From the NCBI GenBank assembly GCA_965215215.1, contig OZ244043.1:806001-870000 (forward strand): a DNA stretch of 64,000 nucleotides, in the 5' to 3' direction. Source of the stretch: CALDTK01 sp965215215 (GTDB lineage Bacteria > Bacteroidota > Bacteroidia > Chitinophagales > Saprospiraceae). Made by a program: the position numbers and the translations under genes. Below the pieces are notes generated by a model that had not been told where the DNA came from, ran no database searches, and saw only the letters and a list, made by a program, of their open reading frames with translations. Positions 36,326 to 44,876 of this stretch are shown one piece after another; the stretch's first letter is position 1, and every line of letters begins with the position of its first letter.

Positions 36326-36398
36326 CCAGTGCGTATCCCGACTGTTCTAGACGCCGTTAGCCCGCTACATTGGATCACGAAGCGACCCCCCACCCCTC

Positions 36399-37802
36399 AT
36401 GAAGCAATCACCACGTAGCACACAGAACGTTACTCCGGCAGACCTGGCCCGTCGCTACCAGCGCCTGACGACGTCGAATGCGGAGCTGGACCTCGACGAG
36501 GTCTCGCTGCACGACGTAGCCTGCTACTACAGAGATCGTACCCGCCTCGACGAAGCGCTACAGGTCTGTGACAGGGCTTTACAAAAGTTCCCTTTCTCCG
36601 TACGGCTCTACCTCGAGAAGGCCCGGGTGCTCGTCGAGCTGCACACCTACGAGTACGCGCTCGAGGTCATCGAGCAGGCGGAGACCTACTCGCCCGGTGC
36701 CCCGCAAATCCACCTGCAGCGCGCCCGCGCTCTCGCCGGACTCGGTCTGACCGAGGATGCTTTCGCGGAACTCGACCTACTCGGCGACAGCGACGACCCC
36801 TGGCTCTGCAGCATGCGGGCCCTCACGGAGGCCATCGTCTTCGAACAGCTCGATCGACACCTGGACATGTACTTCTTCCTGGAGCAGTCGCTGCGTGCCT
36901 GGCCCGACAACGCCGAGGCGCTGCGTCTGCTCTGGCTCGCCACCGAGCTCACCAACCGCTACGTGCAGACTACCGCGCTGTGCGAGTGGATCCTCGACCT
37001 CGACCCCTTCAACGCCCGCGCCTGGTACAACCTCGGTCACACCCGCTACCTCGAGGACAAGGTAACCGAGGCGCTCTCCTGCATGGAGTACGCCTACGTG
37101 CTCGACCCCCGCTTCGAGTACGCTTACCGGGAGGCCGGCGAGATCTGCTACGAGCGCCAGCGCTACGCCGAGGCCGTGGACATCTACGAAACGATGATGG
37201 AGTACCTCGCCGTGGATACGGAGGTGTTGCTGCGACTCGGTCAGTGCTACTACCACACCGGATCCCTAACGCAGGCCCGGCTCTGCCTGAACCGCGTGCT
37301 CGCCCGCGAACCCAACGGCGACGAGGCGCTTTTTTACACCGGACTCTGCTACGCCGCCGACGAAAAGTGGGACAGCGCGGTCGAGCGGTTTCGCCGGGCG
37401 CTCAACGCCAACGAGTGCGACGAGCGCTACCCGGCCGCCCTCGCCAGCTCGCTGGTGCAGACCGGGGACCTGGCCGGTGCGGAGTACTACTTCCAGCGCG
37501 CCACGGAGCTCGCCCCCGAGGAGGCCACGCAGTGGGTAGCTCACGCTATGTTCTTACACCAGCAGGGGCGCTCGCTCGAGGCCATCGCCGTACTCGACGA
37601 GGCCGAGGCCTGTACCGTGGGGCCGGAGCTGGACTTCTGCCGGGTGTCCCTGTCGATCGCCGTCGGCCGGGAGGCTGACGCGCTGCGTCTACTCGCCGGT
37701 GTCCTCGAGGAAGATTTCTCCACCCACGAGCTGCTCTTCGAAATCGCCCCCGAGTTACGCGAGCACGATCTGGTGGCCCAGGTGATCCGCTGCTTCGCCT
37801 AG
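36399..37802 (+). CDS. Tetratricopeptide-repeat protein
   Basis: 467 residues, almost entirely TPR-like helical hairpins (about a dozen repeats, e.g. RTRLDEALQVCDRALQKFPF, AWYNLGHTRYLEDKVTEALS, YAEAVDIYETMMEYLAVDTE, GDLAGAEYYFQRATELAPEE). There is no signal peptide or membrane segment, so it is a cytoplasmic scaffold. Large TPR proteins of this kind are conserved in Bacteroidota but partners are unknown. The M48-like lipoprotein gene follows 54 bases later on the same strand. Confidence 0.85.
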   Translation: MKQSPRSTQNVTPADLARRYQRLTTSNAELDLDEVSLHDVACYYRDRTRLDEALQVCDRALQKFPFSVRLYLEKARVLVELHTYEYALEVIEQAETYSPGAPQIHLQRARALAGLGLTEDAFAELDLLGDSDDPWLCSMRALTEAIVFEQLDRHLDMYFFLEQSLRAWPDNAEALRLLWLATELTNRYVQTTALCEWILDLDPFNARAWYNLGHTRYLEDKVTEALSCMEYAYVLDPRFEYAYREAGEICYERQRYAEAVDIYETMMEYLAVDTEVLLRLGQCYYHTGSLTQARLCLNRVLAREPNGDEALFYTGLCYAADEKWDSAVERFRRALNANECDERYPAALASSLVQTGDLAGAEYYFQRATELAPEEATQWVAHAMFLHQQGRSLEAIAVLDEAEACTVGPELDFCRVSLSIAVGREADALRLLAGVLEEDFSTHELLFEIAPELREHDLVAQVIRCFA

Positions 37803-37856
37803 CACACCCCAACTGGCGTAGCTTTTGCACTGCGTGCTTTGAACAAGCAACACGCA

Positions 37857-38672
37857 ATGAAGTACGTCAAGATGCGCGTGGCCTTCGGGCTAGGCGTATT
37901 CATCCTGCTGCTCGCCCTCATGGGCTGCCGACCGGAGGGCGGTGAGCAGGTACGTATCAACCCGCAGCGCTTCGACGCCGCCCAGGAGAACCTCATCGGC
38001 GCGCGGTTGCTCACCGACCTCGACGCGGACGGCGAGATCCGCACGCTCACGCCGGACGACGATCGACTCAGCGACAGCGCCTACTACTACCTGACGCCGC
38101 TCCTGCGTTCGGTCGCGCGGCAGCCCGCCGTTACGCGCCGCGACAGCTTCGCGTGGGAGGTGCGGTTGATCGAGGACACCACCGCGCGGGTATACACACT
38201 GCCGGGCGGGCGGATCGTGCTCCACACGGGCCTGTTGCGGCGCCTCGACAGCGAGGCCGAGCTGGTGGGCATGCTCGCCCGGGAGGTAGCATTCGCCCAA
38301 ACCGGGGCCTCCATGCGCGCCCTCGACCGGGCCGTGGAGGACAACGTGGTGCTCGGCGACCTGATCCTCGGCAACGCACACGACACGAGGTTCCTGCTGC
38401 GGGAGCTCCCCGGGCTACACTACACCCTCGACGAGGTAGCGGCCGCCGACCAGCTCGTTACCGACTTGATTTGCAACTCGGACTACGAGGAACTTGCCCT
38501 CACTCAACTGGTAGACAGACTGGGCGAAGACGCCTACCGCATCGCCCGTCCTACGGTCTCGGACTGGAAGCCCGCGTTCACGCTGCGCGTGGCCACTTGC
38601 CCGGGAGCGGACAGCAGCTACGTGCAGCGGTACCGACGCGCCGTCGACGCTTTCCTGCCCGTAACGCGATAA
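37857..38672 (+). CDS. M48-like lipoprotein with destroyed HExxH motif
   Basis: About 271 residues from ATG 37857 (an in-frame TTG lies at 37839). A lipobox LALMGC gives a lipid-modified Cys24. Residues ~100-150 track the M48 family closely (RVYTLPGGRIVLHTGLLRRL, DSEAELVGMLAREV), but where HExxH is expected the sequence is R142-E-V-A-F146: both zinc-binding His are gone and only the Glu remains. A later AADQLVTD resembles the family's third-ligand region. The protein is probably a pseudoenzyme binding or chaperoning envelope proteins. This is inference; no frameshift is visible. Confidence 0.75.
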   Translation: MKYVKMRVAFGLGVFILLLALMGCRPEGGEQVRINPQRFDAAQENLIGARLLTDLDADGEIRTLTPDDDRLSDSAYYYLTPLLRSVARQPAVTRRDSFAWEVRLIEDTTARVYTLPGGRIVLHTGLLRRLDSEAELVGMLAREVAFAQTGASMRALDRAVEDNVVLGDLILGNAHDTRFLLRELPGLHYTLDEVAAADQLVTDLICNSDYEELALTQLVDRLGEDAYRIARPTVSDWKPAFTLRVATCPGADSSYVQRYRRAVDAFLPVTR

Positions 38673-38678
38673 CTGCCG

Positions 38679-39461
38679 TTATTGCCCGAGCGCCAGCACG
38701 CGTTGGTACTCCCGGTGGGCGAACAGGGCCGCACCCACCGGACCGGCTTCGTTCTGGTATTTCGCCGGCTGCACCGGGCAGTTGATGGTAAGGTACTTTT
38801 TGTACTCGGCGAAGTGCTTCGACGCTCCGCCACCGAGCAGGATCAGCTCCGGGGACAGCAGGCGGTCCACCTGCGCGAGTACCTCGTCGAAGCGCCGCCC
38901 CCACTCCTCCCAGGAGAGACCGAGCGTTTTGCGCGTGCGGTTGCTGGCGTAGTGCTCCGACTTCATACCGTTGGGCATGTAAAAGTGACCGAACTCGGTG
39001 TTCGGCACGAGCTTCCCCTCCACGAAGAGCGCCGAGCCGATGCCGGTGCCGATGGTCAGGAAGACCACTACACCGCGCGAGTCACGCGCCGAGCCGAACG
39101 ATACGCTGGCGAATCCGGCCGCGTCGGCGTCGTTGAGGCAAAACACCCGGCGCCCACAAGCTTTGCTCCACAGGTCGGTAACCGAGGTACGGATCCAGTC
39201 GGGGTGGATGTTGGCCGCCGAGAGTGCGTTGCCCTCCCGAATGATCGCGGGGAACCCCACGCCGACCAAATCGCCGCTGTAGTCGAACTCCGCGAACAGC
39301 TGCTTGAAGGCCTTGGTCATGGCCTTCGGGGTGGCCGGTTGCGGGGTAGGTACGCGGAAGCGCTCGGTGAGGAGCTTGCCTTCGACAACGTCGATGATGG
39401 CGCCCTTGATGCCGGAGGCCCCGACGTCGATGCCGAGTATGTGGGTGGGATCGCTGCTCAT
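38679..39461 (-). CDS. ppgK: Polyphosphate glucokinase (ROK family)
   Basis: About 260 residues from ATG 39461 (MSSDPTHILGIDVGASG); an open frame back to 39506 is less likely. It phosphorylates glucose using polyphosphate (and perhaps ATP). Landmarks are the phosphate-1 loop GIDVGASGIKGAIID, VGVGFPAIIREG, LNDADAAGFASVSFG (catalytic Asp in the ND-A-D motif), FLTIGTGIGSALFVEG, and ELILLGGGASKHF. The short PpgK-type subunit lacks the ROK zinc-finger cysteines. It is convergent with the M48-like gene (6 bases). Confidence 0.88.
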   Translation of the reverse strand: MSSDPTHILGIDVGASGIKGAIIDVVEGKLLTERFRVPTPQPATPKAMTKAFKQLFAEFDYSGDLVGVGFPAIIREGNALSAANIHPDWIRTSVTDLWSKACGRRVFCLNDADAAGFASVSFGSARDSRGVVVFLTIGTGIGSALFVEGKLVPNTEFGHFYMPNGMKSEHYASNRTRKTLGLSWEEWGRRFDEVLAQVDRLLSPELILLGGGASKHFAEYKKYLTINCPVQPAKYQNEAGPVGAALFAHREYQRVLALGQ

Positions 39462-39474
39462 GCTCTTGCTTGAC

Positions 39475-40392
39475 TTAGTTGATGACGCGAACCTGCATGG
39501 TGACATCCTCCTGCGGTCGATCGCGACCGTCGGTGGATACCGCTACGATCTTGTCGATCACGTCGAGTCCTTCGACGACGTGACCGAAGACCGTGTAGTC
39601 GGCGTCGAGAAAAGGCACACCCCCGTTCTCGAGGTAGGCGGCACGCGTATCGGGATCGTAGCGGATGTTCTTACGGCGCTGCATGCCGTCGAGCTCGGCT
39701 TCGGTGACCGGGTTGCCCGAGACCACGAAGAACTGGGAGCCGGAAGATTCGCGCTCCGGGTTGACGTTGTCACCGGTACGGGCGGCCGACAAAGCACCTT
39801 TCACGTGTGCTAGACCCTGATCGAATTCGGCGGGGATCTGGTAACCGGGCCCGCCGGAACCCAGCGCCTTGCCCGCGGGAGCACCTTTGGAATCGGGATC
39901 TCCGCCCTGGAGCATAAACCCTTTGATGACGCGGTGGAACAGTAGGTCGTCGAAGAAGCCTTCCTCGGCGAGCTTGATGAAGTTGTCGCGGTGCTGGGGC
40001 GTCTTATCGCTGAGCTCGACGACCATACGACCGTGGGGGGTGATGATTTCTACCATACAGGGGGTGGGGGCAATGATTTGGACTCGCTCGGTGGAGGTGG
40101 CCTCGCGGCGACCTCGCTCGGCGCGCAATGTAACCAGGTAGTTACCGCTCGCGGTGTAGCGGTGCTCGGGGGATGCCTCTTCGCTGGTGGTCCCGTCGCC
40201 GAAATCCCAGCTGTACGACTCGGCGCGCTCGGATTCGTTGGCGAAGCCGACGGTCGCCGGCGCGGTGGTGTCGGGCGCTTGAGTCACGAAGCGCGAAACC
40301 GGTTTTGCGCAGGCGGAGAGCAGCAGCAGCAGCGGCAGCAGGGTGCCGAACGGCGGTAAGACGGCGCTGAACGGTCGGTGGGCTAGCATCAT
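39475..40392 (-). CDS. Cyclophilin-type peptidyl-prolyl isomerase lipoprotein with PKD domain
   Basis: 305 residues. Signal peptide with lipobox LLSAC, then a PKD domain (~45-108: SYSWDFGDGTTSEEASPEHR, YTASGNYLVTLRA), then a cyclophilin domain (~112-305). The latter has VEIITPHGRMVVELSDKTPQ, HRDNFIKL, LLFHRVIKGFMLQGGDPD (catalytic Arg in FHRV), GSQFFVVSG and YTVFGHVVEGLDVIDKI. A ~35-residue insertion precedes YTVFG (MQRRKNIRYDPDTRAAYLEN). It is predicted to help fold proteins in the periplasm. Its start overlaps the stop region of the second cyclophilin by 4 bases (ATGA). Confidence 0.9.
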   Translation of the reverse strand: MMLAHRPFSAVLPPFGTLLPLLLLLSACAKPVSRFVTQAPDTTAPATVGFANESERAESYSWDFGDGTTSEEASPEHRYTASGNYLVTLRAERGRREATSTERVQIIAPTPCMVEIITPHGRMVVELSDKTPQHRDNFIKLAEEGFFDDLLFHRVIKGFMLQGGDPDSKGAPAGKALGSGGPGYQIPAEFDQGLAHVKGALSAARTGDNVNPERESSGSQFFVVSGNPVTEAELDGMQRRKNIRYDPDTRAAYLENGGVPFLDADYTVFGHVVEGLDVIDKIVAVSTDGRDRPQEDVTMQVRVIN

Positions 40393-41075
40393 TCGATTTC
40401 GACGATCATCCAGACGTCTTCGAGCGGACGGTCCTGGGCGTTGGTTTGGCGGGCGGTAATGCGGTCGATCACGTCTATCCCTTCGACGACCTCCCCGAAG
40501 ACCGTGTACTCGCCGTCGAGGTCCGGGCGACCGCCCTCGCTGGCGTAAAGCTCGCGTTGGGCCGCATTATAAGTGAAGCCCCGCGCCTTTTCTACGTCGG
40601 CGAGCATGGCCGGGCCAACCGGGCGCCCCGCGACGACGTAGAACTGGGAGCCGTTGGAGCGTTTGTCGGGGTTCCCGGGTCCACCGCTGCGGGCGGCGGC
40701 GAGCGCCCCGCGGAGGTGTGGTGCACCGATCTCGGCGGGCAGCGTGTACCCGGGGTCGCCCATGCCGAGCGGTACGTTGGGGGGAGTCTCGCGGGAGGAA
40801 GGATCCCCGCCCTGCGCCATGAAGCCCGCGATCACGCGGTGAAACAACAGACTGTCGTAAAAACCGGTGCGCGCGAGGCTGTCGAAGTTGTCTCGGTGAA
40901 CCGGGGTTTGGTCGTAGAGCAGTACGCGCACCGTACCCTCCGGGGTGCGGATCCGGGCGTGGGTAGGTCCCTCCGGACCGCAGCTACCGAGCGTACCGCA
41001 GCCGATCAGTAGGCCGAGCGCGCGGAGGCCTACCGAGGCTGAGGCGCGACCACCGAGGCGTCGAAAGCTTCCCAT
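40389..41075 (-). CDS. Cyclophilin-type peptidyl-prolyl isomerase lipoprotein
   Basis: About 228 residues from ATG 41075 (MGSFRRLGGRASASVGLRAL), with lipobox LGSC. The frame is open to 41216 but upstream codons are the shadow of the next gene. The single cyclophilin domain includes RIRTPEGTVRVLLYDQTPVH, SLLFHRVIAGFMAQGGDPSS, NGSQFYVVAGRPV and YTVFGEVVEGIDVIDRI. It is paralogous to the PKD-bearing neighbour, with the same insertion before YTVFG, so the pair probably arose by tandem duplication. It forms an operon with the genes on either side. Confidence 0.9.
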   Translation of the reverse strand: MGSFRRLGGRASASVGLRALGLLIGCGTLGSCGPEGPTHARIRTPEGTVRVLLYDQTPVHRDNFDSLARTGFYDSLLFHRVIAGFMAQGGDPSSRETPPNVPLGMGDPGYTLPAEIGAPHLRGALAAARSGGPGNPDKRSNGSQFYVVAGRPVGPAMLADVEKARGFTYNAAQRELYASEGGRPDLDGEYTVFGEVVEGIDVIDRITARQTNAQDRPLEDVWMIVEIE

Positions 41076-41410
41076 GTGGCGAAGTATTGGATGATTTTTT
41101 CCTTGAGCAGCTTCTCCTGGGCCACGTGCCCGAGTGCGTCCACGGGGCGCTCCACGCGGTAGTGTGGCCAGCCGTCGGCGTCGCGTCCGGTAAAGCTGTA
41201 GTAGCCGTCGGCGCAAAGTACCTCGCAGGTACCGACGTGCATGAGGTCTTGTTTCTCTTCCTTGGTGAAGGTCTTACGCCAACGCCCGAGCTCCTGCACG
41301 CCGATGAGCATGAGCACCGCCTGCATATCGGGCAGCCGCTCGTGCCGCATGGCGTCTTTTACGAAATGGCGGACGCGGAGCCAGTGGAAGTCGAGTTCCC
41401 AGGGTTGCAT
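41030..41410 (-). CDS. Conserved-looking hypothetical protein
   Basis: 126 residues, soluble, no signal peptide: MQPWELDFHWLRVRHFVKDA, LMLIGVQELGRWRKTFTKEE, KQDLMHVGTCEVLCADGYYS, then YRVERPVDALGHVAQEKLLK. The helical N-terminal half and the short beta centre suggest a compact fold. I do not recognise the family. Its last 46 bases overlap the start of the cyclophilin gene, implying coupling. It is the first gene of a three-gene run (hypothetical, cyclophilin, PKD-cyclophilin). Confidence 0.75.
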   Translation of the reverse strand: MQPWELDFHWLRVRHFVKDAMRHERLPDMQAVLMLIGVQELGRWRKTFTKEEKQDLMHVGTCEVLCADGYYSFTGRDADGWPHYRVERPVDALGHVAQEKLLKEKIIQYFATWEAFDASVVAPQPR

Positions 41411-41448
41411 GGTGGGGACGAAGGTAGGGGCAATACCTTGTCGCCCAG

Positions 41449-42753
41449 ATGCGAACCCTCCCGCTGCTCTGCACCCTGGCCACCCTCACCGTCGCCTGCA
41501 AGCGTGCGCCCGGTACGTACGAGTTCCCCAAACCGGTCGATACCACACCCCGCGAGGTTCGCCTACTGCCGGATACACTCTTCACGACCCCCTCCGGCGT
41601 GCGCGCGCGTACCGATTTCCCCGGGGCACGGCTGGCGCGTTTTGCGGAAGCGGGGCCGGACACCTTCGCGGCCGAAATCCCGGCGGAGAACGAGCCGATC
41701 AACCCGAGCCCGTGGTACGCTTTCGAGCTGAGCGCGCCCGTGGAGCGCGAGGTGGTTATCCACATGGTCTACCCCCCGGATGCGGCCTACCGGTACTTTC
41801 CGAAAACGGCGCCCTCGCGCAGCGGTCCGTGGACGGTTTTGCCGGCGAGCGCCGTGGACACGAGCGCAAACACGGCGGACGTGCGCGTGACGGTAGGACC
41901 GGAGGGCCTCTTTCTCGCCGCTCAGGAACTCATCGCCACCGACAGCATCCGGCGCTGGATCATCGATATGGCCGTGGCGCAACCCGCGCTTTCGGTGGAT
42001 ACGATCGGGCAGAGTCGGCTCTTTCGCTCCCTGTGGAAGCTCGAGCTCTCCGACGGACCCGAGGACGAGCGACCGACGTTTCTGTTCTTCAGTCGCCAGC
42101 ACCCACCAGAAGTAACCGGCTTTCAGGCGTTCCAAGCGTTCTTCGCGCGCTTACTCGAGGGAGACGAGCTCGCCGCCCGCTTCCGCAAAACGTACCGCGT
42201 CCTCGCCTTCCCGGTTGTAAACCCCGACGGCGTCGACGAGGGGCACTGGCGGCATACCGCCGGTGGCGTGGACCCGAACCGCGACTGGGCGGTATACAAT
42301 CAGACCGAAACCAAGGCAATCGTCGAGTGGCTACAGGCACATACCGAGCGCGATCAGGTGGTGTGGGGCATGGACTTCCACTCCACGCAGTACGACGTAT
42401 TTTACACCCACGATCCGGAGCGGGTGAAGTTTCGTCGGGCGGAGTGGCAGGAGGCTTGGTTGCGGTCCCTAGCCGCTTGGGCCGCCGAGAACTACCCGAA
42501 CGCTTCCGCCCTGCCCGCCCGCGAGCGCAACGGGCGGCCGATCGTCGTGGGCCAGGATACGCTGCGCATCGAGCCGGAGGCGCTCGGTCGGCCGACTTCC
42601 TCGGGCTGGGTCGCCCAACACTACAAGGCGGTGGCGATCACCTACGAGGTGGGGGACGAGCAGGACAGAGCCTACATCGCGGCGAAGGCGCGCGCGGCCG
42701 CGGAGGCCATGATGGAGGTGGCACTTCGGGGGGGCACGGCGAAGGGCAGCTAG
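41449..42753 (+). CDS. M14-family zinc carboxypeptidase lipoprotein
   Basis: 434 residues. The N terminus (MRTLPLLCTLATLTVACKRA) is a lipoprotein signal with Cys17. After a beta-rich N-terminal domain (~20-190), the M14 catalytic domain begins near 200. Zinc ligands are H218 and E221 in RQHPPEVTG and H311 in MDFHST. Substrate-binding Arg is in VDPNRDW; the catalytic Glu is probably in ITYEVGDEQ (~402). This matches the M14-like peptidases of Bacteroidota, predicted to trim C-terminal residues of peptides in the periplasm. Two motif copies encode RFAEA (41639) and RFRKT (42179). Confidence 0.88.
   Translation: MRTLPLLCTLATLTVACKRAPGTYEFPKPVDTTPREVRLLPDTLFTTPSGVRARTDFPGARLARFAEAGPDTFAAEIPAENEPINPSPWYAFELSAPVEREVVIHMVYPPDAAYRYFPKTAPSRSGPWTVLPASAVDTSANTADVRVTVGPEGLFLAAQELIATDSIRRWIIDMAVAQPALSVDTIGQSRLFRSLWKLELSDGPEDERPTFLFFSRQHPPEVTGFQAFQAFFARLLEGDELAARFRKTYRVLAFPVVNPDGVDEGHWRHTAGGVDPNRDWAVYNQTETKAIVEWLQAHTERDQVVWGMDFHSTQYDVFYTHDPERVKFRRAEWQEAWLRSLAAWAAENYPNASALPARERNGRPIVVGQDTLRIEPEALGRPTSSGWVAQHYKAVAITYEVGDEQDRAYIAAKARAAAEAMMEVALRGGTAKGS
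41639..41651 (+). repeat. Iterated motif, 13-bp form (GTTTTGCGGAAGC)
   Basis: Inside the M14 gene, encoding RFAEA. Confidence 0.75.
42179..42191 (-). repeat. Iterated motif, 13-bp form (minus strand)
   Basis: Inside the M14 gene, sense strand GCTTCCGCAAAAC encoding RFRKT; orientation opposite to the copy at 41639. Confidence 0.75.
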
Positions 42754-42783
42754 CGCGGGCACCCGGCGCAGCGGTCGCGGAAC

Positions 42784-43635
42784 TCAGAGGCCGCCGCGCC
42801 GGGCACGCACGGAGTAGTAGACGCGCAGGAGCAAGAACAGGAGCCGCGCCACCATCCGGCGGTGGAGCGTAGCCGCGTCCGGCGTCGGTGGCGAAGTCGG
42901 TACCCGAACCGCGGGCGGCTCCAGGCTCCCCCCCCTGCCCAGGCGCACCGTACTCGCCCCGCAGTACATCACCCCGAAACCCATCTCGCGAGCGCGAACG
43001 GCGAAATCGCGCTCCTCGAAGTAGAGGAAGTAAAACTTCGGTAGCTCGCCGAGCTCGTCGAGCAACGTCTTGCGCACCAGCAGGCACGCGCTGTGCGGCA
43101 GCTCCGTATCCCGCACGTCGTCGTAGCGGCCGAGATCCGGCTCGCGCTGGCCGATCGTAGTGATCTGTCCGTCGACGGTACCGCCGGCGAAGGCGCCGGC
43201 GTACTCGATGATTCGCGCTTTCCCCCGCGCGAGCACCTTCGGGCTCACCACGCCCACCCGCGCGTGGCGCTCGAGCAGCCGTACCATCGGCTCGAGGAAG
43301 TCGGGCTCCACCAGCGCGGCGTTGCTGAGCAGCAGCACGTGCGCCCCCGTAGCCGCCCCAATCCCCAGGTTACAAGCTCCCGCGAAGCCGAGGTTCGCCC
43401 CGGAGCGCAGGTGGACGACGTGCGGGCAGTGGTAGTTCCAGCGGGCGGATTCGTCCGACTGGCTCCCGTTGTCGATCAGCACGACTTCCAGGTCCGGGTA
43501 GCCACTCGCCGCGAGCGCGTCGAGGGTACGGGTGGTCCGCTCGGGCTCCCGAAAGTTTACGATGACCACCGACACCTTCGGGAGGTCGGTCGCCCGCGGT
43601 ACGGGTTTCCGGAGGTACGCGAGTTCGGTATTCAT
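42784..43635 (-). CDS. GT2-fold glycosyltransferase, rhamnosyltransferase-like
   Basis: About 283 residues from ATG 43635 (MNTELAYLRKPVPRATDLPK); the open frame to 43794 is the upstream gene's shadow. Typical GT-A start VSVVIVNFREPERTTRTLDA and LEVVLIDNGSQSDES, then NLGFAGACNLGI. Where LLLNNDT or LNPD would carry the metal-binding Asp, it reads LLLSNAALVEPDFLEPM: the Asp is Ala. LPKFYFLYFEERDFAVRARE (the catalytic-base ED-like region) is intact. It overlaps the next upstream GT by 4 bases. Acts on an unknown surface glycan, or is a degenerate partner. Confidence 0.8.
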   Translation of the reverse strand: MNTELAYLRKPVPRATDLPKVSVVIVNFREPERTTRTLDALAASGYPDLEVVLIDNGSQSDESARWNYHCPHVVHLRSGANLGFAGACNLGIGAATGAHVLLLSNAALVEPDFLEPMVRLLERHARVGVVSPKVLARGKARIIEYAGAFAGGTVDGQITTIGQREPDLGRYDDVRDTELPHSACLLVRKTLLDELGELPKFYFLYFEERDFAVRAREMGFGVMYCGASTVRLGRGGSLEPPAVRVPTSPPTPDAATLHRRMVARLLFLLLRVYYSVRARRGGL

Positions 43636-44798
43636 CGGGCCTCGGGGGTTTGACCGTCCAACGGGCGTACCGGCGGGGCTACCGCGCGAAGGGCGCGCGC
43701 GCTCGCCGGGCGGGGCCGGCCTAGCCCCAGGGTGGCTGCCGTCCATACCAAGCGGGGCGATTGCGATAGCGTCAGCCAGGACGATTCCGTCCACCGACCG
43801 GCGGGTGCGGCGAGCGCGAGGCTGCCTAGATTAGCGAGGAACAACAGGGCGAACACGCCGGCGAGAGGCAAGGCCAGCGCCAGGCAAACCGTGGTGAGGC
43901 ACAACAACAGGCTCGGTAGCAGCATGCGCGCCGGACACGCGGCGTGCAGTACGAGTCGACCGAGTTCCGCCCCCCCGGCCCGCGTCCAGACCCGTAAGCC
44001 CCGCACGAACTGCACGAGGGAACCTCGCCGGCGCGCCGCGGCCCGCGCTCCGTACACGGCGGCCTCGACGGCGAACGCCACGGACTCGCCCCTGCGAGCC
44101 AATCCGCGGTTGAGCTCCTCGGCGAGATTTGCGGAAGCAGGCATCTCCACGAGCGCATCGTGCAGCTGCGCGCGATCGACAACCGCCCCGGAGCCGAATA
44201 AGCGCGCCGAATGCCCGAGCACCTGACGGCCGAGACCGTCGAGCTGCTGGTCGATCGCCCCGGATAGCTCCGCTAACCGCAGCCGGGCAACGGGCTCCCC
44301 GGGGGGGGGCACCACGTTGCCCTGTACCGCCCCGAAACCGGCGCTGAGGTAGGCGTTGGCGTGCTGGAGGAAGTGTGGGGCCAGCTGGTGCGCCGCCCGA
44401 ACCAGGACCACGGCGTCGTAGTTGCGCCCGGCCACCGCATCGACGCCGGCCCGTAAACGCTGCACTCCGCCGCTTTCGCTAAAACTCGTCTCGACTACCT
44501 CGACGCCGGTATCCGAGAGTTGCGCGAGGGTATAAGGACGCAGCCCTTCGGCGAGTACGACCACCTCGTAGGCGTCGGGACTGTAGCGCAGCCGGAGGCT
44601 CCGGCGCACCGCGTCGACGACGGTCGCATCGGCGCGGAATGCGTCGACGAAGATGACGAACTTTCGCTCACGATCGTCGCGGCGCACCGGTCGCGGGGGC
44701 GGGAGAAGCACCGCCGCCGTCGCGTAGAGTAACTGGTGACCCACCGCAAAGGCGAGGTAGAGCGCCGCGAGGGCGAGCAGGGTGTGTAACGTGATCAT
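43632..44798 (-). CDS. Membrane GT2-fold glycosyltransferase-like protein lacking DxD
   Basis: 388 residues from ATG 44798 (MITLHTLLALAALYLAFAVG). An N-terminal TM, a GT-A-like domain (~40-260: KFVIFVDAFRADATVVDAVR, YEVVVLAEGLRPYTL), and three to four C-terminal TM helices (LLPSLLLCLTTVCLALALPL) resemble the cellulose synthase-like and hyaluronan synthase-like arrangement. The DxD position reads VVLVRAAHQLAPHFL where LDADN..APDFL is expected, so both acidic residues are lost. A G9 tract at 44301-44309 encodes Pro-Pro-Pro. Translationally coupled to the downstream GT. Confidence 0.65.
   Translation of the reverse strand: MITLHTLLALAALYLAFAVGHQLLYATAAVLLPPPRPVRRDDRERKFVIFVDAFRADATVVDAVRRSLRLRYSPDAYEVVVLAEGLRPYTLAQLSDTGVEVVETSFSESGGVQRLRAGVDAVAGRNYDAVVLVRAAHQLAPHFLQHANAYLSAGFGAVQGNVVPPPGEPVARLRLAELSGAIDQQLDGLGRQVLGHSARLFGSGAVVDRAQLHDALVEMPASANLAEELNRGLARRGESVAFAVEAAVYGARAAARRRGSLVQFVRGLRVWTRAGGAELGRLVLHAACPARMLLPSLLLCLTTVCLALALPLAGVFALLFLANLGSLALAAPAGRWTESSWLTLSQSPRLVWTAATLGLGRPRPASARALRAVAPPVRPLDGQTPEAR
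44301..44309. repeat. G9 homopolymer inside the membrane GT-like gene
   Basis: Nine G on plus, reading CCC CCC CCC (Pro x3) in the gene. A one-base slip would truncate the protein in mid-domain. Confidence 0.6.
44472..44485 (-). repeat. Iterated motif (GTTTTAGCGAAAGC on the minus strand)
   Basis: Inside the membrane GT-like gene, sense strand encoding SFSES. Confidence 0.75.
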
Positions 44799-44876
44799 AG
44801 CGTGTCCTCGGCGTGCCCGCCGCCCGGGCACCGTTGGTGATCGGTAACACGAATAGTATGCCAGCGCTACGGGTCG

